64,000 nucleotides of DNA from Clostridiales bacterium (GTDB taxonomy: Bacteria; Bacillota; Clostridia; Christensenellales; Aristaeellaceae): assembly GCA_004556155.1 (NCBI GenBank), contig SFIM01000009.1, positions 12,790 through 76,789 of the forward strand, given 5' to 3'. This document shows, one piece after another, positions 42,979 through 51,375 of the stretch; position 1 is the first letter of the stretch, and each line of letters opens with the position of its first letter. Below the pieces are notes generated by a model. That model ran no database searches and was not told the origin of the DNA. It was given only the letters and a program-made list of their open reading frames with translations. Made by a program: the position numbers and the translations under genes.

Positions 42979-43436
42979 TCCGCGTTCAGCTCCTTTCTCA
43001 GTTGTCCCCTGCCCCGGTGGATGCGTCCGCGAAGGGTGCTCAGCGGAATGCGCAGCGCCGCCGCGGCCTCCTCATAGCTCATTCCCTCCGAATAGCACAG
43101 CACAAGCGGCAGCCGCAGCTTTTCCGGCAGCGCCTCCAGCGCCAGCGTCAGGGTAGGATCAGGGGAAGCGGCCGCCGCACGCTCGGCAACCTCATCCAGA
43201 GGAATCACACGCCGGCGTTTTCGCTGCGTGTCGTAACACGCGTTGATCAGAATGCGGGTAATCCAGGTGCGAAAGTACGCTTCATTCCGCAAATGCCCGC
43301 GCTTCTCCCAGGCCTTGAGCGCCGCTTCCTGCAGCGCGTCCTCGCAATCGGCGTTGTTCCGCAGGATCGACCAGGCTACCCGGTACATCATGCCCGAGCA
43401 GGCTTCGATCTCCGCAATGAAGGAATCCCGATCCAC
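42975..43436 (-). CDS. ECF-type RNA polymerase sigma factor
   Basis: 153 residues with a GTG start (VDRDSF) chosen because GGGGAGG lies 8 bases upstream; an in-frame ATG at 43496 has no RBS. Region 2 (MYRVAWSILRNNADCEDALQEAALKAW, about 16-42) and region 4 (SYEEAAAALRIPLSTLRGRIHRGRGQL, about 120-146) are clear and there is no region 3. It should direct a small envelope-stress-type regulon with its neighbour as anti-sigma factor. A possible self-promoter (TGAC-N17-CGTC on the minus strand, 43471-43495) is weak. Confidence 0.9.
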   Translation of the reverse strand: MDRDSFIAEIEACSGMMYRVAWSILRNNADCEDALQEAALKAWEKRGHLRNEAYFRTWITRILINACYDTQRKRRRVIPLDEVAERAAAASPDPTLTLALEALPEKLRLPLVLCYSEGMSYEEAAAALRIPLSTLRGRIHRGRGQLRKELNAE

Positions 43437-43529
43437 AGCTTTCACCTCCCCTGCAACGTTACACCTGTTAGACGGGCAAGTAAAGGGCATCGTCACGCGC
43501 GGGAAAAATATTTTCGCTTTTCAGGATGG

Positions 43530-43898
43530 GGCAAAAAATGCGCAGCGGCCCGCAGGATGGCATATTGATTTGATTGACAGGAACGGCGCCAAAATGGTAT
43601 CCTGTATTTACGATTCCGGGGAAGGCCAATCAGCAAGACTGGCACACTCGTCAGCACACTGGGTATGATCCAGCCCTTTAGGTATCGTGGGTATGTATAC
43701 GATGAAGAGACTGGGCTGTATTATCTGCAAAGCAGGTACTACAATTCCGATTTTTGTCGGTTTCTCAGTACGGATACATTTGAAGTTTTGCTTATTCCAC
43801 ACTATCACTTTGGACAGTATTCTTTGTATTCTTACTGCGAAAACAAGCCCATTACTTCCAAATGGGTTTATAATTTGATGAAGGAAGGATCATCATGA
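43530..43898 (+). pseudogene. Remnant of an RHS-repeat toxin core, frameshifted
   Basis: The sequence translates in two frames to the end of an RHS core: first IDLIDRNGAKMVSCIYDS (to about 43617), then after a one-base loss GRPISKTGTLVSTLGMIQPFRYRG and YVYDEETGLYYLQSRYYNSDFCRF, the conserved RHS-associated core. Restoring one T (TCC-TGG-GGA) would rejoin the frames with the family WG. The downstream NPVNYVDPSG-type junction is degenerate (CENKPITSKW) and the variable toxin tip is missing. Base composition is AT-rich relative to neighbours. The stop overlaps the next ATG by 4 bases. The ATG at 43671 (MIQPFRYRG) could still express a 75-residue fragment. Confidence 0.75.
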
Positions 43899-44239
43899 AT
43901 AGATTTGAAGGTCTAATGAATGCCCACCCCCGCAAACGCTATAAGAGCTTTGCAGCCACTGCTGCCGACACAGAAACTGTTTGGTTGGATTGTGACCCCA
44001 CTCAACTTGTACCAGCCGAGCCGTGCTCAATCTCTGTATGGCCGGAAGAAATGTTTGCTTCCGCAGTTTGCCCTGACAAGGCAATATATTTCATCGAAGT
44101 TCATGAATTCTGCGAACTGCTGATAGCAAACCCTAACAGATTGATCCGTATCTTTCCCAATGGCAAGGATCAGCAAGTAGATACTACTGCTGATGTGCTG
44201 CTTGCGGACATCAAAGAAGAACTGGATTTGGTGGAATAG
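43895..44239 (+). CDS. DUF2750-family protein, probable orphan immunity protein
   Basis: 114 residues, soluble. The pattern RYKSFAATAADTETVW, SISVWPEEMFASAVC, FIEVHEFCELLI and the final VLLADIKEELD matches the DUF2750 family as I know it. Position immediately after, and coupled by an ATGA overlap to, an RHS core remnant is the classic toxin-immunity order, so immunity function is inferred. GAAGGAAGG RBS. AT-rich like the remnant. Terminator at 44324. Confidence 0.7.
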   Translation: MNRFEGLMNAHPRKRYKSFAATAADTETVWLDCDPTQLVPAEPCSISVWPEEMFASAVCPDKAIYFIEVHEFCELLIANPNRLIRIFPNGKDQQVDTTADVLLADIKEELDLVE

Positions 44240-44323
44240 TTTAGATTCTCAGCGTAGAATGAAATGCTTTGAGCGAATGATCATGCTTTTGTCTTCTTCG
44301 ATTGAATTCTGCAGACCAACCAT

Positions 44324-44355
44324 GGCGGAGCTTTGAAAAAAGGCTCCGCCTTTCT
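44324..44355 (+). terminator. Terminator after the DUF2750 gene
   Basis: GGCGGAGC (44324-44331) pairs with GCTCCGCC (44343-44350), then TTTCTGT. Confidence 0.7.
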
Positions 44356-44392
44356 GTATCTAAAACAAAAAAGGATATGACATAATGCCCAC

Positions 44393-44421
44393 TTGCAATC
44401 GCGCGCATCTTGCGGTATGAT
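44393..44421 (+). promoter_or_regulatory. Promoter of the MATE gene
   Basis: TTGCAA (44393-44398), 17 bases, TATGAT (44416-44421). Confidence 0.6.
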
Positions 44422-44465
44422 TTATTTGTGATATTTTGCCGCTATGTATGATGGGAGGGAATCCG

Positions 44466-45848
44466 ATGCGTATTGGCAGAAGCACCGATATGACCCAGGG
44501 CACGATCTGGAAGCAGCTGCTTTCCTTTGCCGCGCCCATGCTGCTGGGGCTGATCTTCCAGCAGATGTACAACACGGTGGACTCCATTGTGGTAGGCAAC
44601 TATGTAAGCTCGCAGGCGCTGGCCGCCGTGGGCACCACCGGCCCGCTGATCAACACGCTGCTGGGCTTTTTCAACGGCTTTTCCACCGGCGCTACGGTGG
44701 TCATCGCCCGCGCCTACGGCGCGCGGGACCGTAAGTCCGTGCACGATGCGGTGCACACCACCATCCTGACCACCTTCCTAATGGCCATCCTGTTTACGGG
44801 GCTTGGCATGTATCTGACGCCCTATCTGCTGCGCATGATGAAAACGCCCGGGGATATGATGAGCGAGGCCACGACCTACCTGCGCATCTATTTTATGGGC
44901 GTGTCGGGGCTGATGTTTTATAACATGGGCGCGGGCATCCTGCGCGCCGTGGGCGACAGCCGCCGTCCGCTGTATTTTCTGGTTTTCTCGGCCATTGTCA
45001 ACACGGCGGGCGATCTGATCTTTGTGCTGGTGTTCCACATGGGCGTTGCGGGCGTAGCTTACGCGACCATCCTGGCGCAGGCGCTCTCCGCTGCGCTGGT
45101 GCTGTATGTGCTGGCGCGCTCGGACGGCCCTTATAAGCTGTTCTTCCGCCGGCTGTGCATCAAGCTGCCGGTGCTCAGGCAAATTGTAGGCATCGGCCTG
45201 CCCACCGCCCTGCAGGGCGCGATCACCGCGTTTTCCAACGTATTCGTGCAGTCCTATATCAACGCCTTCGGCTCGGACTGCGCGGCGGGCTGGTCCATTT
45301 ACGGCAAGCTCGATCAGTTTGCCCTGCTGCCGCAGCAATCCCTCAGCGCGGCCAACACCACCTTTGTGGGGCAGAACCTGGGCGCAGGCAACGTACCGCG
45401 CGCCAAGCGCGGCACGCGGGTGGCGCTGACCATGGGCGCGCTGTGCACCTGCACGCTGATGGTTCCGCTGATGGCATTTTCCAAGCCTCTGCTGAGCCTG
45501 TTCAATCAAAAGCCCGAGGTGCTCTATTACGGCTCGCTGTTTGTGATGTGGATTTCGCCCTTCTATCTGTTCACCTGCGTCAACGATATCCTGGGCGGCG
45601 CGCTGCGCGGCGCGGGCGAGGCCTTCCCCACCATGGTGTGCATGCTCAGCTGCTTTGTGGTCATCCGCCAGATCTATCTTTACATCGTATCCCATGTCAC
45701 GCACAACGCTGTGCTGGTAGGCTTGGGCTATCCCCTGGGCTGGGTATGCTGCGCCATATCGCTGGTGCTGTGCTATCGCCTGCTGCCATGGGAGAAAAAG
45801 CAGGCCGCGCTGCATGCGCAGGCGGAAATGGACGAAAAGGAAGTATAA
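44466..45848 (+). CDS. MATE-family efflux transporter
   Basis: 460 residues with twelve membrane helices in two homologous halves. N-terminal FAAPMLLGLIFQQMYNTVDSIVVGNYVSSQALAAVGTTGP is the MatE signature of the DinF/NorM-like group; the second half has GLPTALQGAITAFSNVFVQ. It exports a drug or metabolite with Na+ or H+; substrate unknown. Start at 44466 after GGGAGGG. A short palindrome (TAAAAGCGCTTTTA, 45846-45859) after the stop may end transcription. Confidence 0.92.
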   Translation: MRIGRSTDMTQGTIWKQLLSFAAPMLLGLIFQQMYNTVDSIVVGNYVSSQALAAVGTTGPLINTLLGFFNGFSTGATVVIARAYGARDRKSVHDAVHTTILTTFLMAILFTGLGMYLTPYLLRMMKTPGDMMSEATTYLRIYFMGVSGLMFYNMGAGILRAVGDSRRPLYFLVFSAIVNTAGDLIFVLVFHMGVAGVAYATILAQALSAALVLYVLARSDGPYKLFFRRLCIKLPVLRQIVGIGLPTALQGAITAFSNVFVQSYINAFGSDCAAGWSIYGKLDQFALLPQQSLSAANTTFVGQNLGAGNVPRAKRGTRVALTMGALCTCTLMVPLMAFSKPLLSLFNQKPEVLYYGSLFVMWISPFYLFTCVNDILGGALRGAGEAFPTMVCMLSCFVVIRQIYLYIVSHVTHNAVLVGLGYPLGWVCCAISLVLCYRLLPWEKKQAALHAQAEMDEKEV

Positions 45849-45860
45849 AAGCGCTTTTAC

Positions 45861-45889
45861 TTTTCAACTTCACACATTTGTGGTATACT
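45861..45889 (+). promoter_or_regulatory. Promoter of the NYN gene cluster
   Basis: TTTTCA (45861-45866), 17 bases, TATACT (45884-45889) with extended-TG (TGG before the -10). Confidence 0.6.
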
Positions 45890-45928
45890 ATTCTTGGGTA
45901 AACTTTGCCATGAAAGGGGCTATCTGTT

Positions 45929-46927
45929 TTGGGCAGCGCGAAATTCGCCGTATTTGTCGATCTTGAAAACTGCGGGGCCAAGGTCGATACGTTAAACAAC
46001 ATTCTCGAAAAGGTCAAGATCCGCGGCGATATCCTGTTTGGCAAGGTCTACGGCTACACCGACCGCTTCAGCGATCTGAAGGAAATTCTGCTTTCCAACA
46101 CCTTCGTGGTCGTCCCCTCGCTGCGCTACGGAGCGGCGCAGAAAAACAACGCCGATATTCAGCTGGTCATCGACGCGCTGAAAACCGCCTATTCCAACCC
46201 GCTGATCGACAGCTTCTGCATCGTATCGGGCGACAGCGACTATGTGCCGCTGGTGGGCACGCTGAAAAGCATGGGCAAGTTTGTGCTGGGCATCAGCCGC
46301 AGCGAGGTAGCCAGCACCATCTTCATCAACGCCTGCAACGAGTTCCAGTTTATGGAAAGCGTCGGCCCCCGGCGGGAGATCCGCGCCAAGGCCAAGAAAT
46401 CGGCCATGGAGGACGACGTCCAGGACGAGGAATCGCTGTGCAAGCTGATTGAAAGCATCCTCTCGGAATCCGAGGAGGATGAAATGTATGCAAGCGAGCT
46501 TAAAGGTGTGCTGCTGCGTCTGCGCCCGCAGTTTAACGAAAAGACCTATGGCTGCGCCACGTTCGGCAAGCTGCTGGCTAAGCTGTCCACGCACTTTGGC
46601 ACCATCCGCATCCGCAACGATTCCTACAACGTGATGGTTTCCTTGGTGCCCGACGCTGCGGCTCCCGGCGCGCAGGAAAGCCAACCCCTGCGCCGCGATA
46701 CCTGGCAGGCGGCCTTCGCCGCTCAGCTTCAGCGCTATAAGGACGACGGCTTCGAGCGCATCAACCCCTCCATCCTCAAGGCCGATATCATCAGCAGCTA
46801 TCCCGATTTCACCGAAAAGAGCATCGGCTTCCGCCGCTTCTCCGATATCCTCAAGCAATTGGAAAAGGACGGCAAGCTCAAGCTGGAAATGGACTCGCAG
46901 CGCAATATGCTGATTAAAATGCTGTAA
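45929..46927 (+). CDS. NYN-domain protein with two OST-HTH/LOTUS-like domains
   Basis: 332 residues from a TTG start (AAAGGGG 10 bases upstream). NYN (PIN-like) nuclease domain at about 5-150 with acidic residues in FVDLENC (Asp11, Glu13), KNNADIQLVIDAL and VSGDSDYVPL, the usual metal-ion set. Two winged-helix OST-HTH/LOTUS-type domains follow (about 165-235 and 250-332; FNEKTYGCATFGKLLAKL and FTEKSIGFRRFSDILKQLEKDG). Such proteins are thought to bind and cut RNA. Heads a co-directional cluster. Confidence 0.88.
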   Translation: MGSAKFAVFVDLENCGAKVDTLNNILEKVKIRGDILFGKVYGYTDRFSDLKEILLSNTFVVVPSLRYGAAQKNNADIQLVIDALKTAYSNPLIDSFCIVSGDSDYVPLVGTLKSMGKFVLGISRSEVASTIFINACNEFQFMESVGPRREIRAKAKKSAMEDDVQDEESLCKLIESILSESEEDEMYASELKGVLLRLRPQFNEKTYGCATFGKLLAKLSTHFGTIRIRNDSYNVMVSLVPDAAAPGAQESQPLRRDTWQAAFAAQLQRYKDDGFERINPSILKADIISSYPDFTEKSIGFRRFSDILKQLEKDGKLKLEMDSQRNMLIKML

Positions 46928-46942
46928 ACGAAAGGAGCGCAT

Positions 46943-47890
46943 ATGCCAGTTTATTCTGTCATCGTTCCCTGCTATAACGAGGAGCCCGTGCTGCGCGAAA
47001 CGCACAAGCGGCTCACCGCCGTGCTGTCCGCCATGGACGGCGATTACGAAATCGTCTACGTAAACGACGGCTCGCGCGATCATACGCCCGATATCCTCAA
47101 CGACCTGGCCGCCCACGATCCCTGCGTGCGCGCGGTGCACTTTGCCCGCAACGCCGGGCACCAGATGGCCGTCACGGCGGGGCTGGATTACGCCACGGGC
47201 GACGCCATCGTCATCATCGACGCAGATTTGCAGGATCCGCCCGAAATCATCCCCGAAATGGCCGCCAAATGGCGCGCGGGCGCGCAGGTGGTCTACGGGC
47301 AGCGCAACCGCCGCGCGGGCGAAAGCGCGTTTAAGAAATTTACCGCCTTTGCCTATTACCGGCTGCTGCGCGCCATGACAAGCACCGATATTCCCGCCGA
47401 CACGGGCGATTTTCGTCTGGTGGACAGGCAGGTAGCCGACGTTGTGCGCCGCATGCCTGAGCACGCGCGCTTCCTGCGCGGCATGTTCGCGTGGGTAGGC
47501 TTCAGACAGGAAGCCGTGCGCTACGACCGCGATAAGCGCTTCGCGGGCGAAACGCATTATCCGCTCAAAAAAATGCTCAAGCTTGCGCTGGACGGCATGC
47601 TCAGCTTTTCGGATAAGCTGCTCAAGCTCCTTTCCGTGCTGGGCATCGGCATGCTGGCCATCAGCGGCCTGGGGCTGCTGGCGCTGCTGATTCTGCTTTG
47701 CTGCGGCGTGCAGGCCGGCGCCTGGTGGCTGGCCGCGCTGATGGTGCTGTGCACGGGCACGGTCACCACGGGCCTGGGCATCCTGGGCGCGTATATCTCC
47801 CGCATCTACGACGAAACCCGCGCGCGCCCGCTCTATATCGTGGGCGAAACGCGCGGTTTCCCGGCGGATTTTACACCCTTCCGCCGATAA
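46943..47890 (+). CDS. Family 2 glycosyltransferase, polyprenol-phosphate type
   Basis: 315 residues. GT-A domain with YSVIVPCYNEE, YVNDGSRDHT, DADLQDPPE (metal-binding DAD), and ADTGDFRLVDRQV; two C-terminal membrane helices (about 233-295). This is the DPM1/GtrB/ArnC-like layout, which loads a hexose or aminosugar onto undecaprenyl phosphate at the inner face of the membrane. Sugar unknown. 15 bases after the NYN gene; RBS GAAAGGAG. Confidence 0.9.
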   Translation: MPVYSVIVPCYNEEPVLRETHKRLTAVLSAMDGDYEIVYVNDGSRDHTPDILNDLAAHDPCVRAVHFARNAGHQMAVTAGLDYATGDAIVIIDADLQDPPEIIPEMAAKWRAGAQVVYGQRNRRAGESAFKKFTAFAYYRLLRAMTSTDIPADTGDFRLVDRQVADVVRRMPEHARFLRGMFAWVGFRQEAVRYDRDKRFAGETHYPLKKMLKLALDGMLSFSDKLLKLLSVLGIGMLAISGLGLLALLILLCCGVQAGAWWLAALMVLCTGTVTTGLGILGAYISRIYDETRARPLYIVGETRGFPADFTPFRR

Positions 47891-47911
47891 ATTATCATCA
47901 TGGAGGATCTT

Positions 47912-48115
47912 ATGGTAACCAAGGAAATGAGCATCCGCGAAGTACTCTCGCTTGATCCCGGCACCGCCCGCCTGTTCATGGAGTTCGGCATGCATTGCCT
48001 GGGCTGCCCCCATGCCACCGCCGAAAGCCTGGAGGACGCCTGCGCCGTCCACGGCACCAATGTGGATGAGCTGGTGCACCAGATCAACGAATACCTGGCC
48101 GAAAAGAAGGGCTGA
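47912..48115 (+). CDS. DUF1858-domain small protein
   Basis: 67 residues: EMSIREVLSLDPGTARLFMEFGMHCLGCPHATAESLEDAC is the DUF1858 pattern with the CxxC-like CLGC motif (Cys29, Cys32). The same domain forms the N-terminus of ScdA/RIC Fe-S repair proteins and is often near redox genes. Here it is followed 3 bases later by a ferritin-like gene, which suggests an iron or nitrosative/oxidative stress function. RBS GGAGGA. Confidence 0.85.
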   Translation: MVTKEMSIREVLSLDPGTARLFMEFGMHCLGCPHATAESLEDACAVHGTNVDELVHQINEYLAEKKG

Positions 48116-48118
48116 CAC

Positions 48119-48583
48119 ATGCTCGGCGTGGCTGTTAAAACCGCGGGCGACGCGCTCTACATCGCCTGCGAAATGGAAAAGCGCGCCGTAAAGCTGTACG
48201 AGCGCGCGGCCCTGATCTGGCCCGACGGCTCCATCGCCGCCGCGATTGGCGATATGCTGTCCCAGGAGCGTGAGCACCTGCGCCGCTTCACCCACATGCT
48301 CTCCGGCCGTGTGCCCGAGCACGCGGAGGCTCTGGTGCTTTCTGCCCGCGCCGCAGGCATCCTGTTTGACGAGGGGCTGGGCGGCGCGGCGCGCGAGGGA
48401 GCCTTTGCTTCCCCTGCGGAGCTGCTTGCTTACGCCGCCGGGCAGGAGGCGCTGGCCGTGGACTGCTACACGCAGTTTGCCGCCGCATGCGCAGCCTATC
48501 CCGAGGCGCAGGCCGCCTTCCTGGCCATCGCCCAGGAGGAAGGGCAGCACCTTGCCACCCTGAAAAAGGCGCAAAACAAATGA
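48119..48583 (+). CDS. Ferritin-like (rubrerythrin-like) diiron protein
   Basis: 154 residues, four-helix bundle. Helix 1 carries CEMEKRAVKLYE, helix 2 QEREHLRRF (E-x-x-H), helix 3 GQEALAVDCYTQF, helix 4 EEGQHLATL (E-x-x-H): the paired Glu and ExxH of a diiron site. No rubredoxin domain. Probably a peroxidase or iron-handling protein. Coupled with the DUF1858 gene upstream, and its stop overlaps the next ATG by 4 bases. Confidence 0.85.
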   Translation: MLGVAVKTAGDALYIACEMEKRAVKLYERAALIWPDGSIAAAIGDMLSQEREHLRRFTHMLSGRVPEHAEALVLSARAAGILFDEGLGGAAREGAFASPAELLAYAAGQEALAVDCYTQFAAACAAYPEAQAAFLAIAQEEGQHLATLKKAQNK

Positions 48584-49368
48584 CGGGCCTCTTGTCCGTC
48601 CGACTGGCCGATCCTTGCGACTGGCCCGCGGCAGAAGCCATGCTTCGCGCGGGCTTTGGCGATGAGGATTGGTTTTTGCACGCTTTTTTTGACTTTGTAT
48701 GGCAGCGCTGCGATACGCTGCTTTCCCTGCAGGACGGCGTGCCTGCCGCCATGACGGCGCTGCTGCCCTGCCAGGTGTATCAGCCCGGCCAGGCTTCCCT
48801 GCCCGCGCTGTATCTGTACGCCCTGACCACCCTGCCCGCCCATCGCGGCCAGGGGCATGCCCGGCGGCTGCTGCAAGCGGCGCAGGAGCGTTGTGAGCGC
48901 GTGTTTCTACACGCGGAGGATGCGCCCCTGCACGCCCTTTATCTGCGGCTTGGCTGGCAGGATGCGATGCCCGCGCAGCGTCTGTCGCTGCCCGCCATGC
49001 CTGGCTCCGCCCCGCCCGCCGTGAATGGCCCCGCCTACTTCGCCGCCCGCGAAGCGTTGCTGCGGGATATTCCCCACATTGTATGGGATGAGAACCTGTG
49101 CGCCTTTGCCTGCCGCATGCTTGCCTGCGAGGGCGGCGGGCTGTATGCCGATACGCGCGCTGCCTGTGCCGTCACCGGCGTGCAGGATGACTGCCTGACG
49201 CTCTGCGAGGCACTGGGCGATGCTTCGGCCGCGCAGGCGCTGGCCACGCAGCTTGGCTGCGGCCGCCTGTCGGCGCTGGTTCCCAGCGCGCAGGGAGGCA
49301 CCGCGCTGGCGCAGGCCATCGGCGATCCGCTGCCCATCCCCCTGCATCTGGGGTTTGATTTTGATTAA
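48580..49368 (+). CDS. GNAT acetyltransferase (Eis-like N-terminal domain)
   Basis: 262 residues. The first 140 residues form a GNAT domain with the strand ALYLYALTTLPAHRGQGHARRLLQAA carrying the acetyl-CoA loop RGQGHA. The remainder is a second domain with Cys-rich stretches (CAFACRMLACEG). Similar layouts occur in Eis-like and SCP2-fused GNATs, but the substrate is unknown. ATG overlaps the ferritin-like stop. Confidence 0.8.
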   Translation: MTGLLSVRLADPCDWPAAEAMLRAGFGDEDWFLHAFFDFVWQRCDTLLSLQDGVPAAMTALLPCQVYQPGQASLPALYLYALTTLPAHRGQGHARRLLQAAQERCERVFLHAEDAPLHALYLRLGWQDAMPAQRLSLPAMPGSAPPAVNGPAYFAAREALLRDIPHIVWDENLCAFACRMLACEGGGLYADTRAACAVTGVQDDCLTLCEALGDASAAQALATQLGCGRLSALVPSAQGGTALAQAIGDPLPIPLHLGFDFD

Positions 49369-49396
49369 GGTTCGCAATGAGCCGAAAGGATACCAT

Positions 49397-50296
49397 ATGC
49401 TCGCATATTCCCCCGTTGACGCGGCGGCCATTCCCGCTCTGCGTGAGCGTCTTGCCCACCAGCCCTATCGCAGCTGCGATTACACCGCCGGCGTAATCTA
49501 TATGTGGCGCGATTATTTTTCCACCGAGTACGCCCTGTGCGGCGATACGCTCTACATCCGCATGCGCTACCCGGACGGACAAGTTTATCACCTTTTCCCC
49601 TGCGGATCGGAGGCTCCTGCGCTCAGCCTGTCCCGTATCGCCCCCGAAGCAGACGGCTCGCTGCGCTTTGCCACCGTGCCGCCTGAGGCGCTGGACGCGC
49701 TGCGCGCCTGCTATGGGCAGGAGATCAACTGTCAGCCGCAGCGTCAATGGGCCGATTATCTGTATCCCCGCGAGCAGCTGTCCACCTACGCCGGGCGGCG
49801 ATTGGCCGGCCAGCGCAATCATGTGAACCGTTTTTTAAAGGATCACGGCAGCTTCATCTATGAAATCGTCGATCCCGCGCATATGGATGATATACGCGCC
49901 TTCCTGGTGGATAACGAATCCGCCCTGCAAAAAAGCGATCCCCTGGCGCAGGCGGAATTTGGCTACACTCTGGATACCCTGGCGCACGCGGAGGCGCTTG
50001 GCATGTACTGCGGCCTGCTGCGCCTGCCTGAGGGGCGCACGGTGGGCGTCAGCCTGGGCACGGCGGTGGGCGATACGCTGTATGTGCACATTGAAAAGGC
50101 GCTGCACGAGGTAGCGGGCGCAAGCCAGCTGCTGTGCCGCGAATACGCCGCGCACGCGCCGCAGAGCGTCGTTTATCTCAACCGCGAGGACGACATGGGC
50201 GACGAGGGGCTGCGCGCAGCCAAGCAAGCGCTGCACCCCAGTGAAATGATTGAAAAATATACCGTGATCGCACAGACGGGAGGAAATCAGCCATGA
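49397..50296 (+). CDS. DUF2156-family (GNAT-fold) protein
   Basis: 299 residues. Two GNAT-like halves; WADYLYPREQLSTYAGRRLAGQRNHVNRFLKDHG (about 115-150) is the family mark. Related to the C-terminal transferase domain of phosphatidylglycerol lysyltransferases (MprF) that move aminoacyl groups, but membrane helices are absent. Could aminoacylate a lipid or peptide; inferred. Start at 49397 follows GAAAGGA. ATG of murG overlaps the end by 4 bases. Confidence 0.8.
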   Translation: MLAYSPVDAAAIPALRERLAHQPYRSCDYTAGVIYMWRDYFSTEYALCGDTLYIRMRYPDGQVYHLFPCGSEAPALSLSRIAPEADGSLRFATVPPEALDALRACYGQEINCQPQRQWADYLYPREQLSTYAGRRLAGQRNHVNRFLKDHGSFIYEIVDPAHMDDIRAFLVDNESALQKSDPLAQAEFGYTLDTLAHAEALGMYCGLLRLPEGRTVGVSLGTAVGDTLYVHIEKALHEVAGASQLLCREYAAHAPQSVVYLNREDDMGDEGLRAAKQALHPSEMIEKYTVIAQTGGNQP

Positions 50297-51357
50297 AGAA
50301 GATCGTATTAACCGGCGGCGGCTCGGCCGGACATGTCACCCCGCATCTGGCGCTGCTGCCCCATCTGCTAAAGGAAGGGTACGAGGTGCACTACATCGGC
50401 ACGCAGGATGGCATCGAGCACGGCATGGTAGGCAATCTGCCGGGCGTGACCTATCATGTGGTCAAATCCGGCAAGCTGCGCCGCTACTTTGACTGGAAGA
50501 ACTTCACCGATCCCTTCCGCGTGATTGCCGGCGCGTTCCAGAGCGCGCACCTGATGCGCAGGCTCAAGCCCGACGTGTGCTTCTCCAAGGGCGGCTTCGT
50601 ATCCGTCCCCGTGGTGGTGGGAGCGTGGTTGCACGGCGTGCCCGTGCTGTGCCATGAAAGCGATCTCACCCCCGGCCTGGCCAATAAAATCTGCGCGCGC
50701 TTTGCCAAAAAAGTAGCCACCACCTTCCCCGAATGCGCGCAGGCGCTGGCTCCCAAGGGCGTGTTCACCGGTACGCCGCTGCGGCCCGAGCTGTTTTCCG
50801 GCAGCCGCGAAAAGGGGCTGGCCATGGCGCATTTTACCGCCGATAAGCCGGTTCTGCTGATGATGGGCGGCAGCCTGGGCGCGCAAAGCGTAAACGACGC
50901 TCTGCGCGCGGCGCTGCCCAAGCTTCTGCCGCACATGCAGGTGTTCCACCTGTGCGGCAAGGGCAATCTGGATGAAAGCCTGAAGGGGCTGGACGGCTAT
51001 TATCAGGTGGAGTTTCTGTCCGAAGAGCTGCCCGACGCGATGGCCGCAGCGGATTATATTCTCTCCCGCGCGGGCTCCAACGCCTTGTGCGAGTTTCAGG
51101 CATTGGGCAAGCCCATGCTGCTGATTCCCTATCCCAAGGGCGCCAGCCGCGGCGACCAGATCCTCAACGCCGCCTCCTATGAAAAGCGCGGGCTGGCCCG
51201 CGTGCTGCCGCAAGAGCAGATGACCACGGACACCCTATACCAGGCCATCCTGGAGCTTGTGCGCGACGGCGATTCTCTGCGCGCCGCCCTGCGCGACGCG
51301 CCCCCCGCCGACGGCACCATGGCCGTGCTGGGGCTGATTCACGAAATTCAGAAGTAA
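50293..51357 (+). CDS. murG: UDP-GlcNAc--lipid I N-acetylglucosaminyltransferase
   Basis: 354 residues, GT28. N-terminal GGGSAGHVTPHLAL (about 8-21) is the lipid-acceptor G loop; FSKGGFVSVPV and CHESDLTPGLANK follow; C-terminal GGSLGAQSVND and SRAGSNALCEFQALGKPMLLIPYP bind UDP-GlcNAc. It makes lipid II from lipid I on the inner membrane face. Located in a non-standard place, away from a mur/dcw cluster; overlapping the DUF2156 gene. It may be a second MurG or a relocated one. Confidence 0.93.
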   Translation: MKKIVLTGGGSAGHVTPHLALLPHLLKEGYEVHYIGTQDGIEHGMVGNLPGVTYHVVKSGKLRRYFDWKNFTDPFRVIAGAFQSAHLMRRLKPDVCFSKGGFVSVPVVVGAWLHGVPVLCHESDLTPGLANKICARFAKKVATTFPECAQALAPKGVFTGTPLRPELFSGSREKGLAMAHFTADKPVLLMMGGSLGAQSVNDALRAALPKLLPHMQVFHLCGKGNLDESLKGLDGYYQVEFLSEELPDAMAAADYILSRAGSNALCEFQALGKPMLLIPYPKGASRGDQILNAASYEKRGLARVLPQEQMTTDTLYQAILELVRDGDSLRAALRDAPPADGTMAVLGLIHEIQK

Positions 51358-51375
51358 CCGGGGAGGACACGCAAG

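Noticed and set aside
43530..43898. Functional RHS toxin gene
   Set aside because: No upstream repeats, no signal or delivery region, a frameshift in the core and no C-terminal toxin domain.
45992..48574. 860-codon minus-strand frame
   Set aside because: Crosses five well-supported plus-strand genes with their own RBSs and conserved motifs.
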